Notes: generated from the letters alone by a model not told the origin. A stretch of 58,461 nucleotides of DNA from an uncultured Bacteroidales bacterium (GCA_902783545.1 CACZRD010000056.1:1-58461), one strand, 5' to 3'; counted from the first letter of the stretch, positions 1-7,873 are shown. Made by a program: numbers and translations.

Positions 1-44
1 CTAACGGCTAAAAGCGGTAGTAGAATGAGTAGTGTTTTTCGCAT
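1..44 (-). CDS. Start of an exported protein, cut by the window edge
   Basis: The minus strand opens with an ATG at 44 and reads MRKTLLILLPLLAV before the window ends. The short basic N-terminus followed by a run of Leu and Ile is the beginning of a signal peptide, so the product is probably exported or a lipoprotein. A well-formed Bacteroidetes promoter lies just upstream (72-103), which supports this being a real gene start. Nothing can be said about function from 14 residues. Confidence 0.6.
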   Translation of the reverse strand, partial: MRKTLLILLPLLAV

Positions 45-71
45 ATCGAGTGAAATGGTGAAAATACGGTG

Positions 72-103
72 CAAAGTTACGTAAATTCATTTACATTTGC
101 AAA
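72..103 (-). promoter_or_regulatory. Promoter for the truncated exported-protein gene
   Basis: Read on the minus strand, TTTG (100-103) is followed after 20 bases by TAACTTTG (72-79). This is the -33/-7 pattern of the Bacteroidetes primary sigma factor. Transcription would start near 65, about 20 bases before the ATG at 44. Confidence 0.65.
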
Positions 104-150
104 TCCATTCACCCGATAGTGAAATATTGTGAAAGTGTTTTTGATGAAAA

Positions 151-3003
151 TTATGCGTTTGACGTAATTTTTGTGAGGTAGTCTTTGAGGTTTGCTTGGG
201 CATCCAAGTCCATCTTACAGCGCATTCTGTAGCGCATCATCTCCACACCGCGAGTACTCAGACCGAGCATAGGAGCCATCTCCTTGGTGAGCATTCCCAT
301 ACGGATATAGATGCATAGTTTGCGTTCCTGTTTGTTCATCCACGGGTACATTTCCGTCAAGCGTTTGCAGAACCCGGCATTCACTTCGTCGAAGTTTTCC
401 TCGAACCGCTGCCAGTCGATGCTATCGTCACGGTAATCCTGTTCTAACCGCTGACGCAGGGCTTGCAGACGTTCGTCGGCTTTCTTCATATTATGAGTTT
501 GCAACTCGCGGATAGCTTTGTCCAGTTCTTCGGACACGAACACGAACTCCTCCTGTCTGCTTGCCTCGTCGTGCAATATCCGCGACAGTTCCTGGCTCTT
601 GGCCTGCAGGCGTGTCTGCGTCTTATCGTTCTCCAATTGCAAGATACGCAACTGCTGCTCATGCAGTGTCTTGCGCCTCGAGCGTTCCGCCAACATATAC
701 AACACATATCCTATTCCCAGCAGCCAGAAGGCTATTATCAGTCCGAGCAGGGCGCGTGCCCACCATGTTCTGTACCATGGCGGCAAGATAGTGAATGACC
801 AGGATTGTGCGACTTCGGCAGGCAAGGCATCCTCGGTCGTGGTGCGGCATACGATCTCCAAGGTATATCGCCCCTCCTCCAGCATTGAGCATTCGTAATA
901 CGCTCGGCTGTCAAATGCCGTGAACTCTTTGTCACGCGGCGAAAGACGGTACGCATATTGCGTGTTTGCAGCAGGCACATGATTGATGGCACAACTGAAC
1001 CTGAGCGAGTGTTCGGCGTACGGAAGGACAAATAGTTCACCTTCAACTTTGCCGCTGTTCAGCGATTCGCCATATACGACTTCCCCCTCTGCATTCATCA
1101 GACTTACCTCGCGCAGGTATATCCTCGGTCTGATGGCTGATGGCTGATCACTGACTGCTGAGTTCTGCAAGAGGCAATATCCCTGCAGCGTACCGATGAT
1201 ATATCCGTCATCCGTCTCATACACATTCTCAAATCCGCCTATGAAATCCGTTGCACCATTGTATAACGGCTGCGCGGGACGGTAATTATTCTCCTCCCGC
1301 ATGCGTATATATAATGTACCATCGCGAACATAGAGGATATTTCCCTTTTTGTCCTTGTATGTCAAGGCGTAATATGACTCACCGCCTAATTGTGCATAGA
1401 CGTCATCATCCTTTCGCAGTACACCATTCGTCCCCACCACACGGCAATAGTCACGACAGCTGATCAGAATATCGTCCCCTAACCTACTGATATTGAACCA
1501 GTCATGTGCCCCGTTGTATGGTTGCACAGATTGTGCGCCAAGTGTCATCTGCTCTACCCACTCCAGCCGCACTACACCCGAAGTAGCCACAGCCCAAATC
1601 GCACCCGTGGCATCCACCTGCCAGCGGAAGGCGGTATCATCAAAGCCCTTGACTTTGGTAATCAGCCACTTACCGTTCGCCTTGTCAAGCCCCCAGAACC
1701 CCGAATAACTACCGGCAATCATTCTGCCATCGGGCAGTTGTTGCATTTTCCAGAACCCTTCATCCGTACAGAGCGGTTTGACGCGTGTTCCCTCCACGAC
1801 AAACAATCCTCTGTTATGGCAGCAAAACACAGTGCCGCTGAGTTCATTCAAGCTCCACACTTGCCCCATGCTCCCTTCGACAAGCCGCAGGGGATCGGAA
1901 GTGCTCGTTCGCACATACAGACCTTGGTTCGTACCATAATAATAACGCGTCTGCCTGCCATCATCCACACATAGTGCTGCGTATCCCGCACCTATATTCG
2001 TCTGCTCATCGCTGAAATACTGTTTGTTGGAAGCCAGCTGTACGTAATCAATACCTTGATCCAGACCGACCCATAGGTTATCGTTGCGGTCAAAGGTCAT
2101 GGACAGAATGGTATTGTTCTGCAGTCCCTCTTTCCGAGATATGTATCTGCACTCCTTGCCGTCGGTATTCACCACCACTATGCCTTGCAGCACCGTGCCT
2201 AAAGCTATTTGGTCACCTCTCACTGCAAAAGTATAGAGTTGGTTTTTCCTGATAAACGCATCAGCATCCGTTCGGAACGACGCTATACGTGCGCCGTCAT
2301 AGACGAATAGTCCACCCAGATCGGTAGCGATCAGCAATCGCTCGGCATCCAATGCCTGAATGCATCGCACCTCGTAACCACGCAGTATATCTGAGCCGTG
2401 GATGCGGTTCATTCGTGTTCCCGTTAGCAGATACAATCCGTTATCCGTGCCTACATAGATTGCTCCACCAACTTCCTCTGCGCAGAACACGCGGCTCTCC
2501 ACCTTAACGACTTGCACATCCGTCAGCCACACACTATCCGCTGACTGCTGACTGCCTATTGTCGCTGTAATGATCTTGTGCCTGGCAAAGAAATAGACTT
2601 GACTGCCTATAATCTCAATGTCCCATATCTCGCCGTAGTTCGGTTCAAGATCTTGAGGCATCAGTGACGTATAGCGCAAACCTCCTTTTGTTGTAGGTGT
2701 GAAAACACCGAAGTCGTTTGTTGCTCCGATGAAGATTGCCCGGTTATCCAACTTGGCTATACTGCGAGGAAGGTTGCCATAGTACATGCCATACACACGC
2801 CATTGAGAGCCGTCGTACTCCAGCAAACCGTAGTTGTTAGCGGCATAGAGCCAGCCGTTATCGGTTGTTACGAGTTGCCAGTTTTGCGTACCGGCTGCGT
2901 AATCCGCAACGGCATAGTTCGCCACAGGTACATTCCAACCGGCATAGGCAACAGGACTCATCAATAGCAGACAAAGGAAGAATACAGAGTGTAATCGTTT
3001 CAT
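151..3003 (-). CDS. Membrane-spanning propeller / Y_Y_Y / HTH transcriptional regulator
   Basis: This is a sensor and regulator in one chain of 950 residues. An N-terminal signal segment (MKRLHSVFFLCLLLM) is followed by a long periplasmic part with repeated propeller blades of the two-component-regulator type (motifs such as NDNLWVGLDQGI and GTDNGLYLL) and a triple-tyrosine-like domain near residues 640-740. A transmembrane helix lies at about 747-770. After it come a coiled coil and a C-terminal helix-turn-helix of LuxR type (LTKEMAPMLGLSTRGVEMM). There is no histidine kinase or receiver domain, so the periplasmic signal would pass straight to the DNA-binding end. The open frame extends upstream to 3246, but the ATG at 3003 is chosen because it starts the signal peptide and sits 60 bases downstream of a good promoter. 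The protein carries two QQSA-type repeat stretches (DNA 1131-1163 and 2538-2556). The target is unknown; such regulators often control nearby uptake loci. Confidence 0.85.
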   Translation of the reverse strand: MKRLHSVFFLCLLLMSPVAYAGWNVPVANYAVADYAAGTQNWQLVTTDNGWLYAANNYGLLEYDGSQWRVYGMYYGNLPRSIAKLDNRAIFIGATNDFGVFTPTTKGGLRYTSLMPQDLEPNYGEIWDIEIIGSQVYFFARHKIITATIGSQQSADSVWLTDVQVVKVESRVFCAEEVGGAIYVGTDNGLYLLTGTRMNRIHGSDILRGYEVRCIQALDAERLLIATDLGGLFVYDGARIASFRTDADAFIRKNQLYTFAVRGDQIALGTVLQGIVVVNTDGKECRYISRKEGLQNNTILSMTFDRNDNLWVGLDQGIDYVQLASNKQYFSDEQTNIGAGYAALCVDDGRQTRYYYGTNQGLYVRTSTSDPLRLVEGSMGQVWSLNELSGTVFCCHNRGLFVVEGTRVKPLCTDEGFWKMQQLPDGRMIAGSYSGFWGLDKANGKWLITKVKGFDDTAFRWQVDATGAIWAVATSGVVRLEWVEQMTLGAQSVQPYNGAHDWFNISRLGDDILISCRDYCRVVGTNGVLRKDDDVYAQLGGESYYALTYKDKKGNILYVRDGTLYIRMREENNYRPAQPLYNGATDFIGGFENVYETDDGYIIGTLQGYCLLQNSAVSDQPSAIRPRIYLREVSLMNAEGEVVYGESLNSGKVEGELFVLPYAEHSLRFSCAINHVPAANTQYAYRLSPRDKEFTAFDSRAYYECSMLEEGRYTLEIVCRTTTEDALPAEVAQSWSFTILPPWYRTWWARALLGLIIAFWLLGIGYVLYMLAERSRRKTLHEQQLRILQLENDKTQTRLQAKSQELSRILHDEASRQEEFVFVSEELDKAIRELQTHNMKKADERLQALRQRLEQDYRDDSIDWQRFEENFDEVNAGFCKRLTEMYPWMNKQERKLCIYIRMGMLTKEMAPMLGLSTRGVEMMRYRMRCKMDLDAQANLKDYLTKITSNA

Positions 3004-3063
3004 GGCATATAGTGTAATTGATTTCTGATAAATAGTGAAATGCTGTAGTGCATATTCAGGCTG

Positions 3064-3095
3064 CAAAGATACAAAAATATTCAGACATTTGCAAA
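3064..3095 (-). promoter_or_regulatory. Promoter of the propeller/HTH regulator
   Basis: On the minus strand TTTG (3092-3095), 20 bases, then TATCTTTG (3064-3071). Start of transcription is expected near 3057, giving a leader of about 55 bases before the ATG at 3003. It is back to back with the aroC promoter. Confidence 0.75.
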
Positions 3096-3109
3096 TTTTC
3101 CGCTCAATA

Positions 3110-3141
3110 TTTGCAAAATTGAATATTTTTTTGTACTTTTG
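3110..3141 (+). promoter_or_regulatory. Promoter of the aroC-subtilase operon
   Basis: TTTG at 3110-3113, 20 bases, then TACTTTTG at 3134-3141. The leader after it holds a short octamer-like repeat (gagtgaaa twice, 3156-3171) before the aroC ATG at 3185. Confidence 0.75.
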
Positions 3142-3184
3142 TACCCGGATTAAGGAGTGAAAGAGTGAAAGAATTAACGCAAAG

Positions 3185-4114
3185 ATGAATAGTTTCGGTG
3201 ATAATTTTGTTTTTACATCGTTCGGCGAGTCGCACTCCGCTGCCATCGGCGGTGTGTTGGACGGCGTGCCGGCAGGGCTGCATATTGACCTTACGATGAT
3301 CCGCGAAGCCCTTGATCGCAGAGCGGGACGATGTCAGCAATCAGCCTGCGGTGTTTCCGCACGTGCGGTGCGCGAGGCGGATGAGGTCGAGTGGCTGAGC
3401 GGCGTGTTGGACGGCGTGACGCTCGGTACGCCGATAGCGTTCCTCATCCGCAACCGCGATGCACGTGCGGAGGCCTATGAAGCGTTCAAACACTCCCTGC
3501 GTCATGCACACGCCGACAGCACCTACGAGGCGAAATACGGCATCCGCGACTGGCGTGGAGGAGGCAGAGCCTCAGCACGCGAGACAGCGGCACGGGTCGT
3601 GGCAGGGAACATCGCCGCGCAACTGTTGGCGAAAAAAGGCATACAGATCACGGCAAAACTGGTACAGGTAGGCGATGAGACACGTCCCGAGCATTTCGAC
3701 GAGGTGATCAACCGTTACCGCGCCGAGGGTGACAGTATAGGCGGTATCATCGCCTGTGAAGTCACAGGACTGCCGGCAGGCTTAGGTGAACCGATCTTCG
3801 ACAAGGTGCAGGCGCACCTCGCCTACGCCATGCTGAGCATCAATGCCTGCAAGGGTTTCGACTACGGCAGCGGGTTTGACGGTGTCGGTCAACCGGGCTC
3901 TATCGCCAACCAACACAGCGGCGGGATGCTCGGAGGCATAACAGACGGCACACCCCTCACCTTCCGTTGCGTATTCAAGCCCACGCCATCCACTCCGAAA
4001 GCCGGCGTGAAAGGACGTCATGACAGTTGCGTTGCCGTGCGTGCCGTACCTGTAGTGGAAGCCATGACAGCTCTTGTGCTGGCGAACTTTGCGGATGAAA
4101 GGGTGAAAGGATGA
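3185..4114 (+). CDS. aroC: Chorismate synthase, short form
   Basis: Converts 5-enolpyruvylshikimate 3-phosphate to chorismate, the last common step of aromatic amino acid synthesis, using reduced FMN. Family signatures are clear: FGESHSAAIG at residues 13-22, the RAGRCQQS region, LSGVLDGVTLGTPIAF, HAHADSTYEAKYG, WRGGGRASARET and RHDSCVAVRAVPVVEAM near the end. Both catalytic histidines (in GESH and in HADSTY) are present. At 309 residues it is shorter than the usual 350-360. The missing part is mostly the loop between KGFDYGSGF and GGMLGG, and the C-terminus is also brief. The final residues (ERVKG) and the stop codon are made from a gaaaggatgaaagg repeat. The subtilase gene follows 20 bases on, so the two are probably co-transcribed. 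Confidence 0.92.
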   Translation: MNSFGDNFVFTSFGESHSAAIGGVLDGVPAGLHIDLTMIREALDRRAGRCQQSACGVSARAVREADEVEWLSGVLDGVTLGTPIAFLIRNRDARAEAYEAFKHSLRHAHADSTYEAKYGIRDWRGGGRASARETAARVVAGNIAAQLLAKKGIQITAKLVQVGDETRPEHFDEVINRYRAEGDSIGGIIACEVTGLPAGLGEPIFDKVQAHLAYAMLSINACKGFDYGSGFDGVGQPGSIANQHSGGMLGGITDGTPLTFRCVFKPTPSTPKAGVKGRHDSCVAVRAVPVVEAMTALVLANFADERVKG

Positions 4115-4132
4115 AAGGATGAAAGAGTGAAA
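4088..4132 (+). repeat. Tandem octamer-like repeat across the aroC stop codon
   Basis: About five imperfect copies of gatgaaag or gagtgaaag run across the end of aroC and up to the next start codon. The aroC stop TGA lies inside a repeat unit. The same unit is seen in the aroC leader (3149-3176). Confidence 0.75.
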
Positions 4133-4134
4133 GG

Positions 4135-5532
4135 ATGATACGCCTGTTGATCATATTGAACGTGTTCTTTGTCAGCTTTGCCGACAAGCCTGCGAAAGTC
4201 ACGCCGGCACTCTCGCCGCGTGCCATCGAGCAACGGCAGAAGTGGCAGATAGACATCGACGAACTCGACTACCCTGTCCACACCGCTTACCTCGACAGTC
4301 TGCACAAGTACGGCGCGACGATCCATCACACTTCGCGCTGGATGAACGGCGCGACATGCACGATGACCGACGAGTTGGCGGAGCTGGTTGCCAAATGGCC
4401 GTTCGTCACCGGTGTAGAGTGCACCCGCGATGAGAGTGCGCCTATCTACGCTCCGAAGCGGGCACTATCAAGCACAGCCTCGCCATTGGATGCACCGCCC
4501 CCGACGAAGGTCACCGACCTCCAACTCGCCCTCTACGACCTGCTGAACCTGCATGATATGGGGTATCGCGGACAGGGGATCGTGATGACAATCTGCGATG
4601 GCGGATTCACTAAAGCGAACACACTCAGTTGTTTCCGTCAGGAGCAAGAGCTCGGGCACTTCGACTTCACCGACGACGCCGATCCGTTCTACGGCACAAC
4701 AGGCAGGCACGGTACACAGTGCCTGAGTACGATCTCCGGCAGCATGGACAACTACACCGGCGCTGCCACCGAGGCGGACTATTACCTGATGCGCTCTGAA
4801 GAGAGCGGTACCGAGTCGCCCAAGGAGATGGATAACCTCGTAGCCGCCCTTGAGAAAGCCGACTCGCTGGGCACGAACGTATTCAGTGTATCATTAGGTT
4901 ACGCGTACTTCGACCACTTGGACTGGTCACTCGACTATAGCATGCTGGACGGCAAGACACTACGCGTCAGCCGCGCAGCAACGATTGCTGCAAGGAAAGG
5001 GATGCTCGTGTGCGTAGCGGCAGGCAATGCGGGAAACAAAGACTGGCACTGGATCTCCGCTCCGGCGGATGCCGACTCTATACTGACCGTTGGGGCTGTG
5101 GACGTCTATGGACAGATAGGCGCGTTCTCCAGTTTCGGTCCTTCAGCCGACGGAAGGATCAAGCCCGACGTGTGCGCAGTAGGAGTAAGCACAGCGCTCA
5201 TCACGCCTGAGGAACAGGTGTCACACAACAACGGCACGAGTTTCGCCACGCCGCTGATAGCAGGTTTGGCTGCTACGCTCTGGTCGGCACTGCCCGACGA
5301 GAACGCCATGCAGATACGCGAGCGGATCATCCGTTCGGCGGATCGCTACACTCACCCCGACGCCAACCAGTACGGTTACGGGATCCCTGACGCCCTCGCC
5401 GCCTACTTCGGGCAAACAGCTGCAACCATCGCTCCGACAGTCAACACACGCGCAAGGAAATATATACAAGGAAACGAACTGCTGATTGAACACGACGGTA
5501 GAACCTACAATGTGCTGGGAGCACCCAGATAA
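4135..5532 (+). CDS. Secreted subtilisin-like serine peptidase (family S8)
   Basis: A peptidase of 465 residues with a short hydrophobic N-terminus (MIRLLIILNVFFVSFA) that acts as a signal peptide. A propeptide-like stretch runs to about residue 120. The catalytic triad is visible: Asp155 in MTICDGG, His192 in GRHGTQ and Ser369 in NGTSFATP. Asn298 in AAGN forms the oxyanion hole. The C-terminus ends in a short tail, LLIEHDGRTYNVLGAPR, resembling a cut-down type IX secretion sorting tail and matching the ends of two other proteins here (CotH-like and the 534-residue protein). It follows aroC with only a repeat between, an odd pairing that suggests a shared transcript rather than a shared pathway. 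The substrate is unknown. Confidence 0.9.
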   Translation: MIRLLIILNVFFVSFADKPAKVTPALSPRAIEQRQKWQIDIDELDYPVHTAYLDSLHKYGATIHHTSRWMNGATCTMTDELAELVAKWPFVTGVECTRDESAPIYAPKRALSSTASPLDAPPPTKVTDLQLALYDLLNLHDMGYRGQGIVMTICDGGFTKANTLSCFRQEQELGHFDFTDDADPFYGTTGRHGTQCLSTISGSMDNYTGAATEADYYLMRSEESGTESPKEMDNLVAALEKADSLGTNVFSVSLGYAYFDHLDWSLDYSMLDGKTLRVSRAATIAARKGMLVCVAAGNAGNKDWHWISAPADADSILTVGAVDVYGQIGAFSSFGPSADGRIKPDVCAVGVSTALITPEEQVSHNNGTSFATPLIAGLAATLWSALPDENAMQIRERIIRSADRYTHPDANQYGYGIPDALAAYFGQTAATIAPTVNTRARKYIQGNELLIEHDGRTYNVLGAPR

Positions 5533-5536
5533 TATA

Positions 5537-5583
5537 GAAGCTCTAGAAGTTCCAGAATATCTAGAATTTCTAGAAAATCCAGA
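5537..5583 (+). repeat. Tandem repeat tctagaattt-like units
   Basis: Four to five imperfect copies of a roughly 10-base unit (tctagaagtt, ccagaatatc, tagaatttct, agaaaatcca) lie directly after the subtilase stop codon. This is one of several private junction repeats in the window. Confidence 0.65.
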
Positions 5584-5601
5584 ACTGCCGAACACAAAAA
5601 A

Positions 5602-5700
5602 GGGAAGCGATCTACATCGCACCGCTACAACCTCGTACCCTTGCTTCGGTCAAGACCTGGGGGAGTTCGGAGGGAGCTGGTCGTGTAGGACTTCCCTATT
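5602..5700 (-). ncRNA. ffs: Signal recognition particle RNA (small bacterial type)
   Basis: Read on the minus strand, the region contains the SRP RNA core, with CCGAACTCCCCCAGGTC leading into the tip and GAAGCAAGGGTACGAGG after it, then GTAGCGGTGCGATGTAG on the return strand. The RNA is closed by a terminal stem, GGGAAG (5691-5696) with CTTCCC (5602-5607), followed by six T residues, which also makes it a terminator. A perfect promoter sits immediately upstream (5708-5739). It scaffolds Ffh and FtsY for co-translational targeting of membrane proteins. The tip reads CAGGT-CTTG-ACCG, so the apical tetraloop seems to be CUUG rather than the usual GGAA. The exact 5' end is inferred from the promoter. 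Confidence 0.8.
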
Positions 5701-5707
5701 GCGAGTG

Positions 5708-5739
5708 CAAAAATACTACAAATAATTGACATTTCCAAA
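5708..5739 (-). promoter_or_regulatory. Promoter of the SRP RNA gene
   Basis: On the minus strand TTTG (5736-5739), 20 bases, then TATTTTTG (5708-5715). Transcription should begin about 7 bases on, at the 5' end of the SRP RNA stem. It lies between the SRP RNA and the divergent helicase gene. Confidence 0.75.
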
Positions 5740-5744
5740 TTATA

Positions 5745-7214
5745 GTGCTCGAAAACTTCATTTCACATAGAATTTTTAGCAATCTGCGAACTCAAAAGTA
5801 CAACGAGGCAGGTGAACCGATACCTTTTGTGCCCAACGAGGGACAAAAACAGCTAATCGGGAAACTCGGCACGTTCCTATTGGACAGCACCGAAGGCAAG
5901 TTGTTTATCTTGCGGGGTTATGCGGGTACGGGTAAGACCTCTGTGGTCAGTGCGCTGGTACGCACATTGCGCTCCCTCAACCAGAAGTGTATCCTACTCG
6001 CCCCTACCGGCCGTGCGGCAAAGGTGCTCAGCCGCTACGCCTCGACCGAGGAGCGCGTGCCGGCATACACCATCCACAAGTATATCTACCGCCAGCAGTC
6101 CCTCGGCAAAGAGTCGTTCAGTCTGGGCGACAACCTGTTTCACCACGCACTGTTCATCGTCGATGAGGCGTCCATGCTCACCGACACACGCGAGTATAAC
6201 TCACCCTTCGGCAGCGGTTGTCTGCTGGACGATCTGATGCGGTTCGTGTACAACGGTCAAGGCTGTTCGCTGCTGCTGGTGGGCGACACAGCGCAGTTGC
6301 CGCCTGTAGGCCGCAGCGAATCGCCGGCACTCAGTGACGACAGGATGGCGCAATACAGCATCCCGAACCTGCATATCACCTCCCACACCCTCACCGAGGT
6401 TGCCCGGCAAGCAGAGACTTCCGCCATCCTCAAGAACGCCACAGCGATCCGCGAACACATAAGCGAACTGGCAGCAAGCCTCACTCCCGCCACAGGCGAA
6501 CACGTAACCATACAAACGGCACCGGACATTGTGCTGCTGAGCGGCGCAGACCTGCAGCAGACGCTGGAGAAGTCGTACAACGAGTGTACAATGGCACAGA
6601 CGCTGATCGTCACACGCTCGAACAGACGTACGAACCTCTACAACCAGGGCGTACGCGCATACATATTATGGAAAGAGGATCAGCTCTCCACCGGCGACCG
6701 CGTGATGGTCAACAAAAACAACTACTTCTGGGGCAAGGATTACGAGGACATAGAGTTTCTGGCAAACGGCGACATCTTCGAGGTGACACGCATCAGGAAC
6801 TTCCGCGAGCTGTACGGATTCCATTTTGCCGATGCCACCCTGCAGAACCTTGATTACGAAGCAGAACGCGAGATTGAAGCCATCGTGTGGCTGGATATCT
6901 TGCAGGCCGAGAGCGAGGAGCAGATGAGCGAGATGCAGAAAGACCTGTTCTACCGCGTGGCGGAGGATTTCCCCGAGATCCATAACAAACGCGAACTGAT
7001 CAAGGCCGTCTATGACTCGCCGTACTACAACGCCCTGCACATCCGCTACGCCTACGCCGTGACCTGCCACAAGGCGCAGGGCGGGCAATGGCAGCACGTG
7101 TATATCGACCAAGGTCCCGTGCCTGACGAGCAACGCGACATAACCTACCTGCGCTGGCTGTACACCGCGCTCACCCGCGCCACCGAACAGGTGTATTTAG
7201 TCAACTACGAATAG
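5745..7214 (+). CDS. RecD-like ATP-dependent DNA helicase (AAA family)
   Basis: A superfamily 1 helicase of 489 residues, the stand-alone type common in Bacteroidales. Walker A is GYAGTGKTS (58-66) and Walker B is FIVDEAS (137-143). Motif III-like LLLVGDTAQLPPVG follows. The C-terminal UvrD-like domain shows YAVTCHKAQGGQW and YTALTRATEQVYLVN, which bind the ATP gamma phosphate and DNA. The likely role is unwinding in repair or recombination. No recB or recC is nearby. The start is GTG at 5745; no in-frame ATG occurs before the Walker motifs and the N-terminus matches the family length. No convincing promoter is seen for it on the plus strand. Confidence 0.88.
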   Translation: MLENFISHRIFSNLRTQKYNEAGEPIPFVPNEGQKQLIGKLGTFLLDSTEGKLFILRGYAGTGKTSVVSALVRTLRSLNQKCILLAPTGRAAKVLSRYASTEERVPAYTIHKYIYRQQSLGKESFSLGDNLFHHALFIVDEASMLTDTREYNSPFGSGCLLDDLMRFVYNGQGCSLLLVGDTAQLPPVGRSESPALSDDRMAQYSIPNLHITSHTLTEVARQAETSAILKNATAIREHISELAASLTPATGEHVTIQTAPDIVLLSGADLQQTLEKSYNECTMAQTLIVTRSNRRTNLYNQGVRAYILWKEDQLSTGDRVMVNKNNYFWGKDYEDIEFLANGDIFEVTRIRNFRELYGFHFADATLQNLDYEAEREIEAIVWLDILQAESEEQMSEMQKDLFYRVAEDFPEIHNKRELIKAVYDSPYYNALHIRYAYAVTCHKAQGGQWQHVYIDQGPVPDEQRDITYLRWLYTALTRATEQVYLVNYE

Positions 7215-7272
7215 ACGATTTGCATAAAAAATGCACAATTTTTATCATTCAGATAAAAAAATAGAGAAATTG

Positions 7273-7304
7273 TTTGGATTATTCAAAAAAAAATCGTACC
7301 TTTG
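7273..7304 (+). promoter_or_regulatory. Promoter of the five-gene exported-protein operon
   Basis: TTTG at 7273-7276, 20 bases, then TACCTTTG at 7297-7304. The leader (7311-7372) contains two copies of aacacaacgtcactaaca separated by a related phrase. Confidence 0.75.
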
Positions 7305-7312
7305 TAGCCCCA

Positions 7313-7357
7313 ACACAACGTCACTAACACGCAGTCATTAACACAACGTCACTAACA
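7313..7357 (+). repeat. Direct repeat in the operon leader
   Basis: Two copies of an 18-base phrase, aacacaacgtcactaaca, start at 7313 and 7340. Between them lies cgcagtcatt, a relative of the same phrase. They occupy the 5' leader of the exported-protein operon. Confidence 0.7.
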
Positions 7358-7372
7358 TAAAATCCAAAAATA

Positions 7373-7870
7373 ATGAAACGAAACATTTTACTACTTGCGC
7401 TTGCCGTGCTGATGGCTATGCCGTCGTTTGCCGGCGCAAAAAAGAAAGCGGAGAAAGACACCGAGCATTTCCGCTATGAGATTGAGTGTGCAGGCAACGG
7501 CACACAAGGTACGTATCTGGTGAAGGTCTGGAGTTACTCCAAGCGCGCGAAGGTGGCTGCCGAGCAGTGCATGAAGAATGCCGTTCACGGAGTGATCTTC
7601 AAGGGCTACACCGGCGGCAACGGCTGCGTGGCACAGAAGCCTCTGGCTAACCGCCCGGGCGTAGAGATGGAGTATGAGGAGTTCTTCAAGTTGTTCTTCT
7701 CGGACAACGGCGAGTACTACAAGTACGTATCGCTCACCGGCGCTACGCAAGATGTAGTGAAGGTCGGCAAGGAATACAAGGTCGGCATCATCGTCAGCGT
7801 GCAGAAAGACGAGCTGCGCAAAGCCCTTGAGCAAGCCGGCGTGATCCGCGGTCTGGGATCGGGATTCTAA
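7373..7870 (+). CDS. Exported protein of unknown function, paralogue of the next gene
   Basis: The product has 165 residues with a clear signal peptide (MKRNILLLALAVLMAMPSFAG). I do not recognise the family. It aligns over its length with the next gene's product. Shared features are GTxxxxxVxSxxxR, a VIFxGxxxGxNG block, YEEFFKLFFSDNGEYYKY (next gene: YEDYFATFFRDGGEWTKY) and a C-terminal V-V-KDELRKALEQAG segment (next gene: VDRKSLREKLIADG). It has no lipobox, so it is probably periplasmic. It is the first gene of the operon, with its own promoter. Confidence 0.8.
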   Translation: MKRNILLLALAVLMAMPSFAGAKKKAEKDTEHFRYEIECAGNGTQGTYLVKVWSYSKRAKVAAEQCMKNAVHGVIFKGYTGGNGCVAQKPLANRPGVEMEYEEFFKLFFSDNGEYYKYVSLTGATQDVVKVGKEYKVGIIVSVQKDELRKALEQAGVIRGLGSGF

Positions 7871-7873
7871 CTA

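Noticed and set aside
3004..3246. N-terminal extension of the propeller regulator frame
   Set aside because: It covers the promoter and the aroC start region, and the signal peptide begins at 3003.
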